64,000 nt of DNA, taken from positions 434,001-498,000 of the forward strand of contig BROG01000341.1 in the NCBI GenBank assembly GCA_030159075.1. Direction: 5' to 3'. The first letter of the stretch is position 1. Each line of letters starts with the position of its first letter. The DNA is from Atrina japonica. Lineage: Eukaryota > Mollusca > Bivalvia > Pterioida > Pinnidae. The notes under the pieces were generated by a model that worked only from the letters and a program-made list of their open reading frames with translations, ran no database searches and was not told the DNA's origin. Of this stretch, positions 25,917-38,950 are shown one piece after another. The translations under genes were made by a program, and so were the position numbers.

Positions 25917-26779
25917 CAGGGTTTTCCCTGGGATTTTCAAATGAGGAGTCCATGGACTCCCACAACTACAAAATTAGGAGTCCATTTTGTAATTTAGGAG
26001 TCCATTTGCAGTCCACTTCAATTCGATCAGAATTAAACTGAATGTCAAATGTGCACTTTTGTTGATAATTACAGACATCCCTATAAACCTATAAACATGA
26101 AATTAAATAAAATATAGTTGTTTTAACTATATTTGAAATCATATGGAAATTTATATCAAAAATCTATAAATTGTAAAACAATTACATGTTTTTAGAAAAT
26201 ATAGATGCCAAGTTACTAAATACATGTAGCCTACTAATTGATGCCTCAAATTTATTTATTTGAAAATTATATCTACTTTATCCATTTCAAGTATTAAAGT
26301 ACTTTTATCATATGTAAGATTTACATAAACATTTGTGTAAATAAATCATTTTATATAACCATCATTAGAACTTTCATTATTATTTTTTTAATTTCCATAA
26401 TTCAAATGAAAGTCGGGTTTTGGTATCCCTTCTTTAATTTATACTTCCGGAAGTACCCATAAAGTGATGATCGATGTTGTCTTGTTGATTCTAGATCTAT
26501 ATTAGAGGTAAAGATTTTCCTGTTTTATTGTAAATAAAATGATGAATTCAGTTTCTTTGTTTTCTTGTGAAATTGCACTAGAACATAAGAATTAAAAATG
26601 GACATAAAAAAGAAGCAAACTAGTAGAAATAGGTCGCATGCTTGGTTTATTTACCCAAACGATCTTGAAAGACATCAAGTATTTAACGCATCCACTAGGA
26701 CACAATAGATCTTATTTTAGGCGTCATTTAGGATTTTTACGCGTAAATACGCAGAATTATTGCGTCAGGGAAAACCCTC
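25917..26779. mobile_element. Non-autonomous DNA transposon, hAT-like ends
   Basis: The left end 'cagggttttccctgg' is mirrored by 'cagggaaaaccctc' at the right end. The element is flanked by a perfect 6-bp direct repeat 'catatt' (25,911-25,916 and 26,780-26,785), or an imperfect 8-bp one, as hAT transposons make. CAGGG-type termini also fit hAT. The interior repeats 'ttaggagtccatt' and has no transposase frame, so it would be mobilised in trans. Confidence 0.65.
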
Positions 26780-28182
26780 CATATTTGATCTTTTAAGCAC
26801 CAGGTGATCTCTTTGGTCTATGAGATGAGATATGGCATAAAATTTGCATGTAAAATTTTGTGCCTATGATAGTTCAATATTGCTTTTATATCAAGACTAT
26901 GCTCCTGACAAAAACATTCTACATACTTCCATGGTGATCTGGACTTTTGAGGTATGACCTTGAGTCAATGTCATGACACATCACCTTCCTGAGAACTACT
27001 GAGTAAAATTTGAAAACATTCCCTTTTTGGTGTACCAGATATGCTCCGGAAAATATATTTTACAGACTGCAAGTGACCTTGACCTATACAATATGACTGT
27101 CAAGGTCACAACCCACTGCCCTATTGAGAACAACTGCAGTGTTTACCAAAAGCTTCGGACTGTCGGTCAAATCCGATGAAAATTGAGTTGGTTTGATATA
27201 AAAATTGCAATTGTCGGTCCAGAAGTCCAACAGTTTATTTGACAATCCATTGTCTTTTATATTAAGCAGAATATATTATTTCTGCCTTTATTATTTTTAT
27301 TTGACTATCTTTGCAGTGAAAAGTAAAACGTATGTCAGTAGGCCTAATTCCGCTCAGATTCAGTACCGGGCCGACTTCCCTGACAGTAACTGTTTTCAGT
27401 GTCTGACCTTATTTTTCGTACCTAAAATTCAGTGTCTGTGAGGCACGGAAAGGGATACATCAATAATTTTCTTTGTCATGAATAAATTCAGTAAAATATG
27501 GCAAAAAAACTAAGCTCCATGTCATCTATTTAGATTATCTTTTTTGTTATGCTAAACAAACAGATACATTGTACAATAGGTGTACAACAAGTATTCATAA
27601 AAGATAATAAAAACAAGTTTTATTGAGCCTCTTAATTCCTATGTCTTTGGATGGAGTGTTTACGAGGTACAGAAAGGGAAAACATCAATAGTTTATACAT
27701 ATAAATAAATAAAGTAATATAAAGAGAACAATAAAAAAAAACAAGTTTAATGAAATTCTTTTAATACTAAGAATAAACAAAAACATTGAACAATAGGCGT
27801 ATAAAAGGTGTTTTATATGTCATTAAACAAAACCCTCATTTGAGCCTCCTGCTACAATGTAGCAAGTTTCTTTCTTTTTTTATTTTTGAAAACATTTTTT
27901 TATACTTGTTGTCATGTAATTTTGGACCAAGTTATAGGATGATATAAGCAAACATAGGCAGTTTGGTAAAGTATAAAGGAATCATTTATTTTTTTTTCCA
28001 CAAAGTGTGATTAACATGTAGAATTTTTCATTTGCGTGATTTGTTAGACATCGACAATATGTAAAATGGGTCATGCAAATCGAAAGTAAAACAAGATTTT
28101 TTGACTTTGTGGTATTAAAACTTTGTGAATGCTAATTAGCATTCTTGAATTTTGGAGACATGTTGCCCGCACCTGATAAATC

Positions 28183-28620
28183 ATATTGATGAAGTCTAAT
28201 TGACAGAAACGATATCGTCTTGAGCATTATAACTTTGGTATTATGTTTATAATATTTATAACCACTAGGTCGTTGCCACTGCTGGTGGACCGTTTGAGTC
28301 CCAGAGGTTATACACAAACCTAGTATCTGGTATTTCGGTACCAGCTGTTCATCTTATACTAAAGTAATATTTGGCACTGTTAACACCATTTAAATTCGAA
28401 AAAAATTTTAAGCTAAGACAGTCATTTTTTTTTTACAGTGGTTACTCTTAGATGAATTTCGGCTATACTTTTAGAGATAATATTTGGCCTTGTATGATAC
28501 CACTTTATCTTTAGAAAATACACATACTTTTCAAATTAGAGCTCAACTGATGAAGTCTAATTGAAAGAAACGATATCCTCTTGAGCATTATAACTTTGGT
28601 ATTATGTTTATAATATTTAA
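28183..28620 (-). repeat. Dispersed repeat, copies 2 and 3
   Basis: Two direct copies of about 74 bp ('tgatgaagtctaattga' to 'tatgtttataatattta') at 28,183-28,258 and 28,546-28,620. The second is continuous with a longer match (28,425-28,620) to the inverted copy at 8,220-8,425. Arrangement suggests an insertion or partial duplication of a mobile element. Confidence 0.7.
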
Positions 28621-29307
28621 AAAATGGACAGATTGAATGAATATGAACAAAATCAGTGGGAGAGAGGGTTTTGAATTTTAAATGGGCTGGCCATGACTCT
28701 GACACAATTTACTAAGTTTGAGTGATTATAAAAAGATTATTGCCTTTTTATTTTTAAATACTACAAAAATACCTCCGACAGACAAAATTCCTTTCAGTCC
28801 AGTAATCTACCATATTGTGTCTGACCGAATGTCCTGTGAAGAAAAAAAATATTTCACCAACACTGCAACTGTTGTGCAAAGTTTTTTGAAAAAATTCCCT
28901 TTTATAGTATGCAAAGTAATCTGAGGAAAACATATTTTACAGACTGTCATAGTTACCTGTAATTTTGAGGTATGACCTTGAGTCAATGTCATGACATACC
29001 ACTTTCTTGAGAAAAACTGTTGGGTAAAATTTCAAAACATTCCCTTTTATAGTGTATGAGATATGCTCAGAAAAATGTATTTAATAGATTGCCTCTGTGA
29101 CCTTGACAATATGAACTTGAGTAAAGGGCACGACCTACTGCCTTATTGAGAACAACTGTTGTAAGAAGTTTGAAAACATTCCCTTTGGTTGTGTGTGAGA
29201 TATTCTTTCAACAAAAATATTTATTAACTGCCACAGTAACTTTGACCTTGGAATATAAACTTGGGTGAAGGTCTTGAAACACCACTTTTACATAGAAAAA
29301 TTTGGTG

Positions 29308-29457
29308 TGAAGTATGAATATATTCTGGCGAGACATAAAGAATTTATGGGCTGGAAAAGTTGACAAACATCACCATAACATAATATTTCTTGTCTAAAGA
29401 TGAGTCTATACAAATATTATGCACACAGAATCATTGTATCACTAAATATAGTTGACC
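29308..29457 (+). repeat. Direct repeat flanking palindrome (left)
   Basis: About 150 bp beginning 'tatgaatatattctgg' and containing 'catcaccataacataatat'. It matches 32,700-32,846 in the same orientation, on the other side of the 3.1-kb palindrome. Confidence 0.75.
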
Positions 29458-29559
29458 ACCTTTTTCAAAACATCTGTTGTTTGAAGCTTGACAAAATTCC
29501 CTTTTCTGGTGAGTGAGATATGCTCCGGACAAATATATTTACAGACTGCAAGAGTGAAC

Positions 29560-32500
29560 TTGACTTTTAAAGTGATACAATCTGTCACAATGATAATTTT
29601 TCTTCCCTAAAATATAGTTGAGAATATGATAAAATGTGAGTTCAAATACATTATCAAACAAGTAAAACGTTGTAAAAGATCGTCTTTTCGAAGTTATTTG
29701 TTTTTTTAGAATTTAAGTTTTCCTGTACCTTAAAAAATCCAGCTGTATTTCCGTATGCAATGACCTTTCAGATAAACTCTTTTGCCATATCAAATGTGCT
29801 TGGAAATTTTTATGTGTTTTATAATTATTTTTAAAATAAAGGACGTGATTTTTATTGGAAAGTGCATGTATTATGTAAAATATATGCTTTTCAATGCTAT
29901 TTAAATACCTTTTTTAAATACCTGAAGAAAATCGGATGAATATATGAATAAATATATCAGGGCACTAAAAAAATTTATTCCGATCTTTAATGTTATCCTG
30001 AACGCTGACATTGACAAAATCAAAACAATATAACTGTGAAAAGTATGGGTACCTCATGTTTTACAATCGTGCCACCATGTCCGGTGGAGTTGGGCAGTTC
30101 ATGGCCATGGCAGCAATGTTTGGTCCTAGCCCCTTTTCAGCTACAAACTTTATGCAGCTTTACATGGTTTAATACTGCCTGCCAAGTTTGGTTCAAATTG
30201 TTCTAATGGTTCTGGAGAAGTAGTCAAAAATGTTGAAAATTTTACCAAAAAAACCCATATATTTTCCATTTACCTAGGTGCCTGTGACCTTCACCTTTAA
30301 CCCCATGGACTTGAAATTTTGTCAAAATGATCCTCAGATAATTCCTAACAATATTCTCATTTATCTTTGTATACAAAAAGTCGATCAGTTTTGAGTTATT
30401 AAACAAATATAACCTGTGTGACTGAAGCACCCCATAGTGGTTCGTTTATGGACAGATTTCATTTTTGTTCGCAAACCTTGTAGATATTGACTTAACACTA
30501 ATGCATACAAAAATGTGAAACTTATCTGACCGTGAGAAGAAGATTTTTAGGCCCCTTTTACTGCTCCTATTAGTCCTATCTCTTTTTCATTTGCAAACTT
30601 TCTGCGACTTCACATGGGGATGCTATATGCCAAGTTTGGTTAAAATTGGCCCACTGGTTCTTGAGAAGAAGATGTTTCAATGCAAAGACAGACGACGACA
30701 GACTTTTGGCTATAGCAATATCTCACTTGGACCTTTGGGCCAGGCGAGCTAATGATAAAACTGTGAATGCAATGGGACGAGTTAAAAATGGGTCGAGATC
30801 ACCCAATATACCTGGCACGTGTATAATTTCTGAAATGAATGTGTTGAAACGACAAAAAAAGACAAACTTTGCCTGATTTAGGTATGAAATGATCAAGGTG
30901 GGAATTAAGCGGTGAATGATCTTTTGGGTTACGCATGGGTTACCAGGTTTTCAAACAGCTGTTAATAATATGTTCATGTTTATAATCGTGATTATGTTGT
31001 CATTCTCTGCTGAAATTCATGATTTGCACAAGTGAAACATCTAAATTCTAACACGAGTTCGTTTGCAATCAGTAGCTTTGCAACACAAAAGAGGTCTATG
31101 TGTAAGGGGACCAGTGTAAATCTAGTACGGGGACATATATCCCAGTTATGTCCCAAGTCCCGATGATTTTTATTTTCGTAAAAAAAAAATCTAAAGTACC
31201 TGTATTTGTACCTTGATAATAATTTATATGTACATTTTTACACCATGATACGCAGAAATCATTGGCATTGGTGATAATGTAATGGTGTTGGACAAGACGT
31301 AAATTACTTTTTGAAGAGTGTAAATCTTGTCCCTTTTTTATGTCCCAAAACGTACTGCCTGTGTGAATTTTTCAAAGCAATTCTCCACATAAAATGTATG
31401 TATTAACTACTGTGGGGTACAAATATATTATTACAGGTAACTTTAGATCTTATTTTTTACAAAAATAAAAATCATCCGGACTCGGGACATAACTGGGACA
31501 TGTTCCGGATTAGATTTACACTGTCCCCACTTGTAATAGTATACAAAATAAACATTGGAACTCTCTTGTGTGAAGGAATTAACACACTTTACTTAGCTGA
31601 CAAATCCTGGGGAAACGGCAAATATACCAGCGAATCTGTTAGCTTCAATCAGAATACGTGTAGATGTGCAATAATTATGGTAAGAGGAACAATCATAGGA
31701 AAAAATGGGTGGTAACCCATTTTGAAAAACCTGGTAACCTGTAAATAGGTTACCAACACTGATGCTTAATTCCCTCCCTGAATAATGATGTACGAAAATA
31801 AACGCAATGAATAATAAGAATAGAATGTGTATTAACTGCAAATAGCACATCTTTATTGGTCACTTGGTAATCTTCGTAAAAATTTACCAAAAGTTATTTG
31901 CAATGCCCAAAGTATGGCGGACAAAAAATAACTGATATTACGGGTTACGTTTGGCAAAATTATTGTAATTGTTACTTTTTAGTCAATTCAACACATTCAT
32001 TTCGGAAATTGTACACGTGCCGGGTATATCGGGTGATCTTGACCCATTTTTAACTCGTCCCATTGCATTCTTGGTTTTATCATTCTTGACACATGTGATC
32101 ATTAACTGACCAACTCCACCGGACATGGCAGCAAGATTGTAAAACGTGAGGCACGCATACTTTTCACAGTTATATTGTTTTGATTTTGTCAGTGTCAGCA
32201 TACAGGGTAACATTTAAGATCGAAAAAAATTCTTTTAGTGACCTGATATATTTATTCATATAATCATCTGATTTTCTTCAGGTATTTAAATAGCATTGAA
32301 AAGCATATATTTTACATAATACATGCACTTTCCAAGAAAAATCATGTCCTGTATTTTAAAAATAAATATAAAACACATACAAAATCTACCGACTTTAACA
32401 TAGTCCGAGTGCATAAAGGGCCTAGATCCCCTGACCGGATTATGAACTACATTTGATTTATCTGAAAGGTCATTGCATACGGAAATACAGCTGGATTTTT

Positions 32501-32670
32501 TAAAGTACAGGAAACCTTAAATTCTAATCAAACAAATACCTTTGAAAGATCTTTTACAACATTTTATGTGTTTGATAATGTATTTGAACACACATTTTAT
32601 CACATTCTTGACTATATGTCACGGGACAAAAATAATCATTGTGACAGCTTATATCGCTTTAAACATGCCT
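29560..32670. repeat. 3.1-kb imperfect palindrome (foldback)
   Basis: The left and right halves are inverted copies of each other around about 31,300. Matched blocks include 29,580-29,760 with 32,440-32,650; 29,930-30,100 with 32,110-32,290; 30,755-30,850 with 31,985-32,080; 30,930-30,960 with 31,700-31,740; and 31,110-31,210 with 31,420-31,540. The left arm holds an extra block of about 640 bp (30,105-30,750). I estimate 85-90% identity in the blocks compared by eye. No coding sequence recognised. It could be a large foldback transposon or an inverted duplication; in the RNF213-like pre-mRNA it would make a long duplex. Confidence 0.8.
30105..30750. mobile_element. Dispersed repeat inserted in palindrome arm
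   Basis: This block has no partner in the other arm of the palindrome, so it is a later insertion or the other arm lost it. It contains 'ggtcctagcccc', 'tttatgcagctttacatgg', 'gtgaccttcacctttaacccc' and 'cttcacatggggatgctata'. These strings recur near 32,850-33,350 and 38,490-38,950, which marks a high-copy dispersed family with no coding frame. Confidence 0.65.
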
Positions 32671-32699
32671 TTACAATGTACATGAACAATTTTGCGCAA

Positions 32700-32846
32700 A
32701 GTATGAATATATTCTGGTAAGGTATAAAGAAGTTATTGGCCAGAAAAATGAACAAACATCGCCATAACATAATATTTCCTGTCTAATGACGGGTCTATAA
32801 AAATCATTATGCACAAAAAACCATTGTATCACTTAACAAAGTTGAG
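32700..32846 (+). repeat. Direct repeat flanking palindrome (right)
   Basis: Partner of 29,308-29,457 in the same orientation ('tatgaatatattctgg' to 'cattgtatcact'). The two copies bracket the 3.1-kb palindrome. Confidence 0.75.
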
Positions 32847-32849
32847 AAA

Positions 32850-33350
32850 CAATAGGCCCAATGTGCCTTAACGGTCGCCTGTCGAGTTTGGGTAAAATTA
32901 GTCAACTGGTTCTTATGAAGTAGGAAATGTATAAAATCTAACAAAAAAACGGTGACTGTGACCTTGACCCCATAATCTTGAAATTTTGTCAAAATGATCC
33001 TTAAATAATTCCTAACAACGTTGTCATATATCTTTGTATACTTATTAAGCAATATGTATAAAACTGTACCCTATGTTATTGAAGTGCCCCATAGTGACTC
33101 GTTTAATGACAAATTTACTTTTCATTCACAAACTTTGTAGATATTGACTTAACAATCATGCATACAAAATTTGAAAGTCATCTGATCAGTGGTTTATGAG
33201 AAGATTTTAAAAGATGTATCTAGTTTTGGTCCCTTTTGACCCCTTTTAGAGCCCCTATGGGTCCAAGCCCCATTTCGTCCGCAAACTTTATGCCGCTTCA
33301 CATGGGGATGCTATATGTCTAATTTGGTCAAAATTGGCTCACTGGATGAA
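32850..33350. mobile_element. Dispersed 'CCTTGACC' repeat copy
   Basis: A copy of the family also seen at 30,105-30,750 and 38,490-38,950. It starts near 'aggcccaatgtgcctta', carries 'gtgaccttgaccccataat' and ends near 'cttcacatggggatgctata'. No open frame of interest. Confidence 0.6.
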
Positions 33351-33354
33351 AGGA

Positions 33355-33625
33355 TAAAACAGCCGAAAACATGAAAAATCCACTTAAAACGTGAAATAAC
33401 TCCTCTAAAGGTCAACCTGACAATTTCAGCCTTTTGACTTTTTTGTAGATCTTTGCATGCTGAACATTTTTTCTTTTTTCACATTCTCTGCATCTATTAT
33501 ACATTTCAAGATAACAGGACAAAACTGTCCAAAACATGAGAAATCCACTAAAAAGGGTAAATAACTCCCATAAGGGTCGACCCAACAATTTCCATAGAAT
33601 AAAATAATGGTAGATTTTTGCAAGC
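33355..33625 (+). repeat. 165-bp satellite family, 1.5 copies
   Basis: The sequence 'aaacatgaaaaatccactta', 'aataactcc' and 'tttttgtagatctttgcatg' matches the tandem array at 46,137-46,770 in the same orientation. The 114-codon minus-strand frame over this stretch is not a credible gene. Confidence 0.7.
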
Positions 33626-33759
33626 TGCTCATTTTCTAGCTTTAATAATTTTGGAGATACTACACTTTCCTCCACCATTAAAACTACTATGTACGTAATC
33701 AAATTAGTATGACCCAATCGGAAAATAAACCTTTTCCCTATTATCCATATTTCCAATTA

Positions 33760-36490
33760 TAATTGGTGTACTGTGCTCTTTTGATAAATGCAGTTTTGAG
33801 CTTTCTGATACCCCATGTCCGATATGCCCCCATCTTAAATACAAACCCCAGGGAAAATCACATAGGATTGCAAAAAATAAAAAAATAATCTAAAAGTTAA
33901 AAAATAAAAATAAAATCAAAATACTGAACTTCTGAAATGGGTTGTTATTTTGGCAAAATAGCCATGGGATTCAAACTACTTCTATCTAATATATATGAAA
34001 TGAAAATTAATCAAATTAATGTAGATCTAAAAAGAACAAAAAAAAAAAAACCCATCAATTTCCAGCCTCTCTAAATAAATTCAAAATTAACTTTCTAAAT
34101 TTTATTTGTTGTATCTTCCGCACCAACATTCAATATTGTCTGACTTGCATCAACACTCATTTCAAAATAAAACATGAGCATTTTTGGAACCTACTTCAAT
34201 TTAAACCAAACATGACACAGGAAGCAGGTAAAATAATTTTTTTTTCATAGTGAAAAATGGCTGTGATTTACAACAAATTTTAGGGCTTGTAATATCGAAT
34301 GTAAACAATCCTATTTAGGGCTATTACCATGGTAATAATTTTTCATCAATATAATTCGAGCCTATATTTGCGATGTAGCAAAATTATCTATCACCAATTT
34401 CACTTATAGACATCAGCGCTTTCAGCAATGGATAAAACTTTGTTTTTTGTTGAAGACATCGTTTATGTTAGAAACCCATTATGAACAGACCGATTACATA
34501 AAAAGTTTAGGTTTATACATCCCAATCTAATTGTGATTTACTTCAAAAGTTGTGATAATTGTTGTGTAAACACCCGACAATGGACATAGCAATTTTTCCA
34601 AACTTCTGCGGAAACCAGAACCGGAAATTGTAACATTCAATGTTCGAGTTACCTCCCTTTGCGATATCAATACACACATTATACAAGTAACCTCCGCTGA
34701 AATTGTGCAGTCGCTGGTTATGTAAGGCATGTGATCACCCTATAGGGTGTATAAATAAAGTAAATATGCACAGGAAATCTCATTTAGGCAGGTTATATAT
34801 AGCGATTAATTAACAAACATGTTAATTTAATAGTTTTCAAAATGGACAGGAACTTTCACGCGGCATTTGATCTGCATAACAAGCACCTCCTACTCGATGC
34901 TATCCCCTCTTTTCTGCTTTTATTTTCATTTTTCCATAAACGAGAAAAAATACATATTCTTGAGAGTTCAATAGAACTTTATTTAGCTTCATGTTTGAAT
35001 CAGAGATATGTAATTATTTCTATTTAAATTGCTGTACGCTTGTAGCTGTCAATATCAATATGATGAATGGCCAGTAATACCACAGTTTCTCAAGGCAGGC
35101 TCAACGTCACTGCAATCTTTTATAGTGGAATTCCATATTTATAAATAGATCAATGACGTTTTGTTGAAACTAACTACAAATCATATTGTATAATTTCGAA
35201 AGGCAGAAGTAAGTAGAATTATGTGGTATTTCATTTAATGATTATTCAAACTAGATTTAATCTCATTTACACCAAAATATTTGACTTTTCAGTAAAAGTT
35301 GAATTCTTGAGTTGGACTTTATTTTACACAAAGTGCCAATGCAACCTCCAAGACCTCTTCACTGCTAACAGGATAGCCCTCGATGAAAATTCGAAGTAAA
35401 CCCATAATAGGTTGTTATTACATAACAACCCATAAAAAACTATCTGGCCCACTAGATCAGAGAATATTCATCATATGACGAAAAATAAAAGCAACAACAA
35501 GGATAGAGATGTTACCAATAGAAAACAATGATATAACAAATATCAAATCAATATGTAGAGGCATTGCAAAGAAAAGGTCCAGAAAGGGATATTTTTTAAA
35601 AAAAATCAGTAAGTCAAATAACTCTGCACAAAATCATACGACCAGAACCAAATTTGATCTGTAAATCATCTAGGTACAACCAAATGTCAAATATCAACAC
35701 ACTACTATGTTGCAGCATTACAAAGAAAAACTGTGAAAACTGTTATTTTTTAAAATATTTACGTATTTCCAAGGACCATAACTCAGCAATGGAAAATCAG
35801 AATTTAATCAACATCGAATGGGAGCTTGCATTTATGGTAAGAAACAAACTACCAAAAATTCATTGAAATCTGTTGAGGCATTTTTGAGTTATCGTGCAAA
35901 TGTCTAATACTTGCCACTTTTCAAATAAATTAAGTCTACACTTTTATAACAAACAAACCCTTTTCATTAGAAGTGTGATCTTGGGAGATGGATTGATTGC
36001 AGAATGTTTTAAAACTGCTCTCAATTTCAACTTGTCTTTCATTATTTATTTTGTTTCTTTGACTGCAGTTTTCATAATTATTTTGATTATCAGTTGTAAA
36101 CCAATAAGTTGTCAAACCCACGTTTCAGATAAAATATAAAATCAAATCAGGGTCACTGCAGCCACAAAAGCTATTAATTTCTCATTGGCGACAAGCGTTT
36201 AAGTGATTATTTCTTGGACGACCTCATGACTCTATATTCGCATCTACTTTATTATGAAGTCATTGAAGATTTACTTGTCTGAGCTAATTTTCACCTGGAA
36301 AAGGACAAGTGGACAAGCGTTAATGTCGAGCCATGGGATGTTGTACTAAAATTTTTCTTTAAAAAAATGCTTTTTGGTCAACTGTTGGTCCCCCTGGTGA
36401 CCAAACCCCAGGACTTAGCAACTTAAGACGTCCAATTCCTTCCTTGTTAGGACATTTACAAAAGAATCAAGCACTCAAAACTTTTGTACT
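33760..36490. other. Intronic AT-rich sequence without genes
   Basis: No gene supported. Around 35,640-35,890 the sequence reads like a dispersed repeat ('aaggaccataactcagcaat', 'gggagcttgcatttatgg'), but I found no second copy in the window. Confidence 0.4.
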
Positions 36491-36498
36491 CTATGATA

Positions 36499-36550
36499 GA
36501 GCCAGGTGGTCTTTAATCATACTGTTTTATGATTAAATACCACCTGGCTC
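36499..36550. repeat. Short hairpin (about 22-bp arms)
   Basis: 'gagccaggtggtctttaatcata' is mirrored by 'tatgattaaataccacctgg' plus 'ctc' across a 6-base loop. It is probably a terminal or palindromic fragment of a MITE; no coding or RNA gene context. Confidence 0.65.
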
Positions 36551-36692
36551 CCTAACTATTTTGTTTCTGTTTTGCAGGTAAGACAAAAATGACAAGAGGC
36601 CTGTTGGCCACATTGCTCACCTGCACTGTGCACAGGTGATTGAGGACAGAACCCTGTCATCATCACTCTCACTTTCATAAGAATAAATATCT

Positions 36693-36953
36693 GGGGCCAG
36701 TTTCACTAAAGGTAGTAACTTTATGTATAAATGTAAATTTAGACTTGGGCTAAAATGAGAGTTTCACTAAAGGTTATATCTTTCTTCCTACATATAAACT
36801 TACATCTGCTCTAAACTACTACAAATTTCACATAGTGTAGGTTAATGAATAAGCGTAACATCCTTTTGTGAAACTGAAACTACATACACATAAATAAAAT
36901 CGAGTTTTGTCTTCGTTTGCAGGCAAAGTTACCACTTTTAGTGAAACTTGCCC
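36693..36953. mobile_element. MITE with 28-bp terminal inverted repeats
   Basis: The left end 'ggggccagtttcactaaagg' is mirrored at the right end by 'cttttagtgaaacttgccc' (about 28-bp arms, about 4 mismatches). A second internal 'gagtttcactaaaggtta' near 36,760 suggests subterminal repeats. The length of about 260 bp and absence of a frame fit a non-autonomous DNA element. Confidence 0.6.
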
Positions 36954-37199
36954 ATGTTTTCTAATAATTACATTTTATTTGTACCATATGTCCTCGAGCA
37001 CCAGTGGAGTTGTTTTAGCATTTTACAAATACAGGGGTAGAGCTTCATTTTTTTTATTTTTGCAGGGGCACCTGGTCCCACAAGATTTAAAATCTATCAA
37101 CTCAAATTTCAGTGGGTTTGCTTTTTTTTTTTTAATTCTAGAGTTTCACACAACTTTTTATAAATCATCTGCAAATAATGATAATTAAAGAAATATTTT

Positions 37200-38480
37200 C
37201 CCATAGTTTCTTCAGGGATTGTCTATTTTTTAACAAAGAACAGTAAGTTTTCCAAAGAAAATATTTGAAAATAATAAAATATTTTGATAAATAATTTCCT
37301 ATATGCACATGTACACTTTCACTTACTGATATTAATTTATTTGAATAAAAATTTGTATTCGTTTTATTATGTCTTAAGTTTTGTATGACAGAATTATATG
37401 TACCTGCATAAAAATATAATACATATTCAATAATATTTAGTACCTAAAAACATGACTTGAAGGAAGTGTGTTGTAACCTCGGTGTCACCATAATAGTTTT
37501 AACTTTGGTAATATTAAATTGTAATTTCATTGAATTACAAACTCAATCATACATCCATGTAGATCACTCAGGTGTAATTAGTTTTTCAAATGATACAGTG
37601 ATTCCGGAGATGTAAATTATCAAAGAGGGGACCTAATGTGTTGGTCTGGCTGAAAGCACATTGATAGCGGACCTTGAATACTTTCTTTATACAGTTTTAC
37701 TTAAACCCCTGAACAGTTTTGAAGAATAAGCTGAGAGTGTGAACAGTTTTAAAAAAATGGATTTCAGCAAAATTTGCCCTCAAAAGCATTTCTTTACGTA
37801 ATTTCAGGTAAAACACATAAAATGCATGTACCTTAGTAATGAAAGGGGGGAAAATCAAAGAAATCATAGAACTAAAGGCTCCCAGGAGCCTGTATTGCCA
37901 TCTTTAGTTTCAATTTGCAATGCAGTTTCAGATGTGTTTACCATTGGATCCAATGTTAAACTATGTTACCCATTGGAAGACTTTTTGAATGTGGACCTGA
38001 TGGGTACAATGTTAATTTAAACCATGTTTTGCACTGGTGGCCATGTTTTTGGTGCATCAGAGCAATCTTACTAAAACTGGAGCAATCTTACTAAAGGACC
38101 TTAAATGCATCATTCCTGTAAAGTTTCATTCATTTTGGTTCAGTAGTTTTAGAGGAAATGATCAAATTATGTTTTCCCATTAGGTCCAGTGTTAAACTAT
38201 GGTATGTCAGTTTTTGGCAGATCAGAAATTTTTTAGCAATCTTAGTAAAGGGCCTTCCATATAGCATTCCTGCAAAGTTTGGTTCAACTTTCTTCAGTAG
38301 TTTCAGAGAAGATGATCAAACATTTTCCCCATAGGGTCCAATGTTGAATTACAATGTATGTCCTGCACTGGCAGCAATTGTTTTGGCAGATTAGAAAAAA
38401 AAATTGGGCAATTTCAGTAAAGGACCTTCCATACATCATTCCTGGAAAGTTTGGTTCAATTTTCATGTTGACTCATTTGT
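37200..38480. other. Intronic sequence with a degenerate repeat
   Basis: No gene seen. From about 37,920 to 38,480, loosely repeated phrases ('gtccaatgttaaactatg', 'aaaggaccttccata', 'tcctgcaaagtttggttcaa') recur about every 150 bp, which suggests an old degenerate tandem repeat. Confidence 0.4.
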
Positions 38481-38489
38481 TCTATATTT

Positions 38490-38950
38490 AGGCATGGCAG
38501 CCATATTTGGTGCTAGCCCCTTTCCAAACTTTATGCAGCTTTACATGGTTATACAGTTTTGAGTTACTGAACAACTTTGAAATACAAAATTTTGTACCCT
38601 GCCTTACTGAAGTGCTCCCTTGTGGCTTGTTTATGGAAAGATTTCATTTTTGTTTTCAAACTTTGTAGATATTGTCTTAACAATCATGCATACAAAATTT
38701 GAAACTCTGATCATTGGTTCATGAGAAGAAGATTTTCAAAGATGTACCAAGTTTTGGTTCTTTTTGACCCCTTTTGGAGCTGCTGTAGGTCCTAGCCCTT
38801 TTTCATTTGCAAACTTTTTGCTACTTCACATGGGGATGCTGTATGCCAAGTGTGGTTAAAATTTGCCCACTGGTTCTTGAGAAGTGTAATTGATAACACA
38901 GACAATGACAGACAAAAGACAATCGCAAAAAGTCACCATGAGCCTCTAGC
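38490..38950. mobile_element. Dispersed 'CCTTGACC'-family repeat copy
   Basis: Carries 'ggtgctagcccc', 'actttatgcagctttacatg', 'cttcacatggggatgctgta' and ends near 'gtcaccatgagcctctagct'. Shared with the blocks at about 30.1-30.75 kb and 32.85-33.35 kb; non-coding. Confidence 0.6.

Noticed and set aside
33412..33756. 114-codon minus-strand frame
   Set aside because: Lies in a 165-bp satellite-family fragment and has no recognisable motif.
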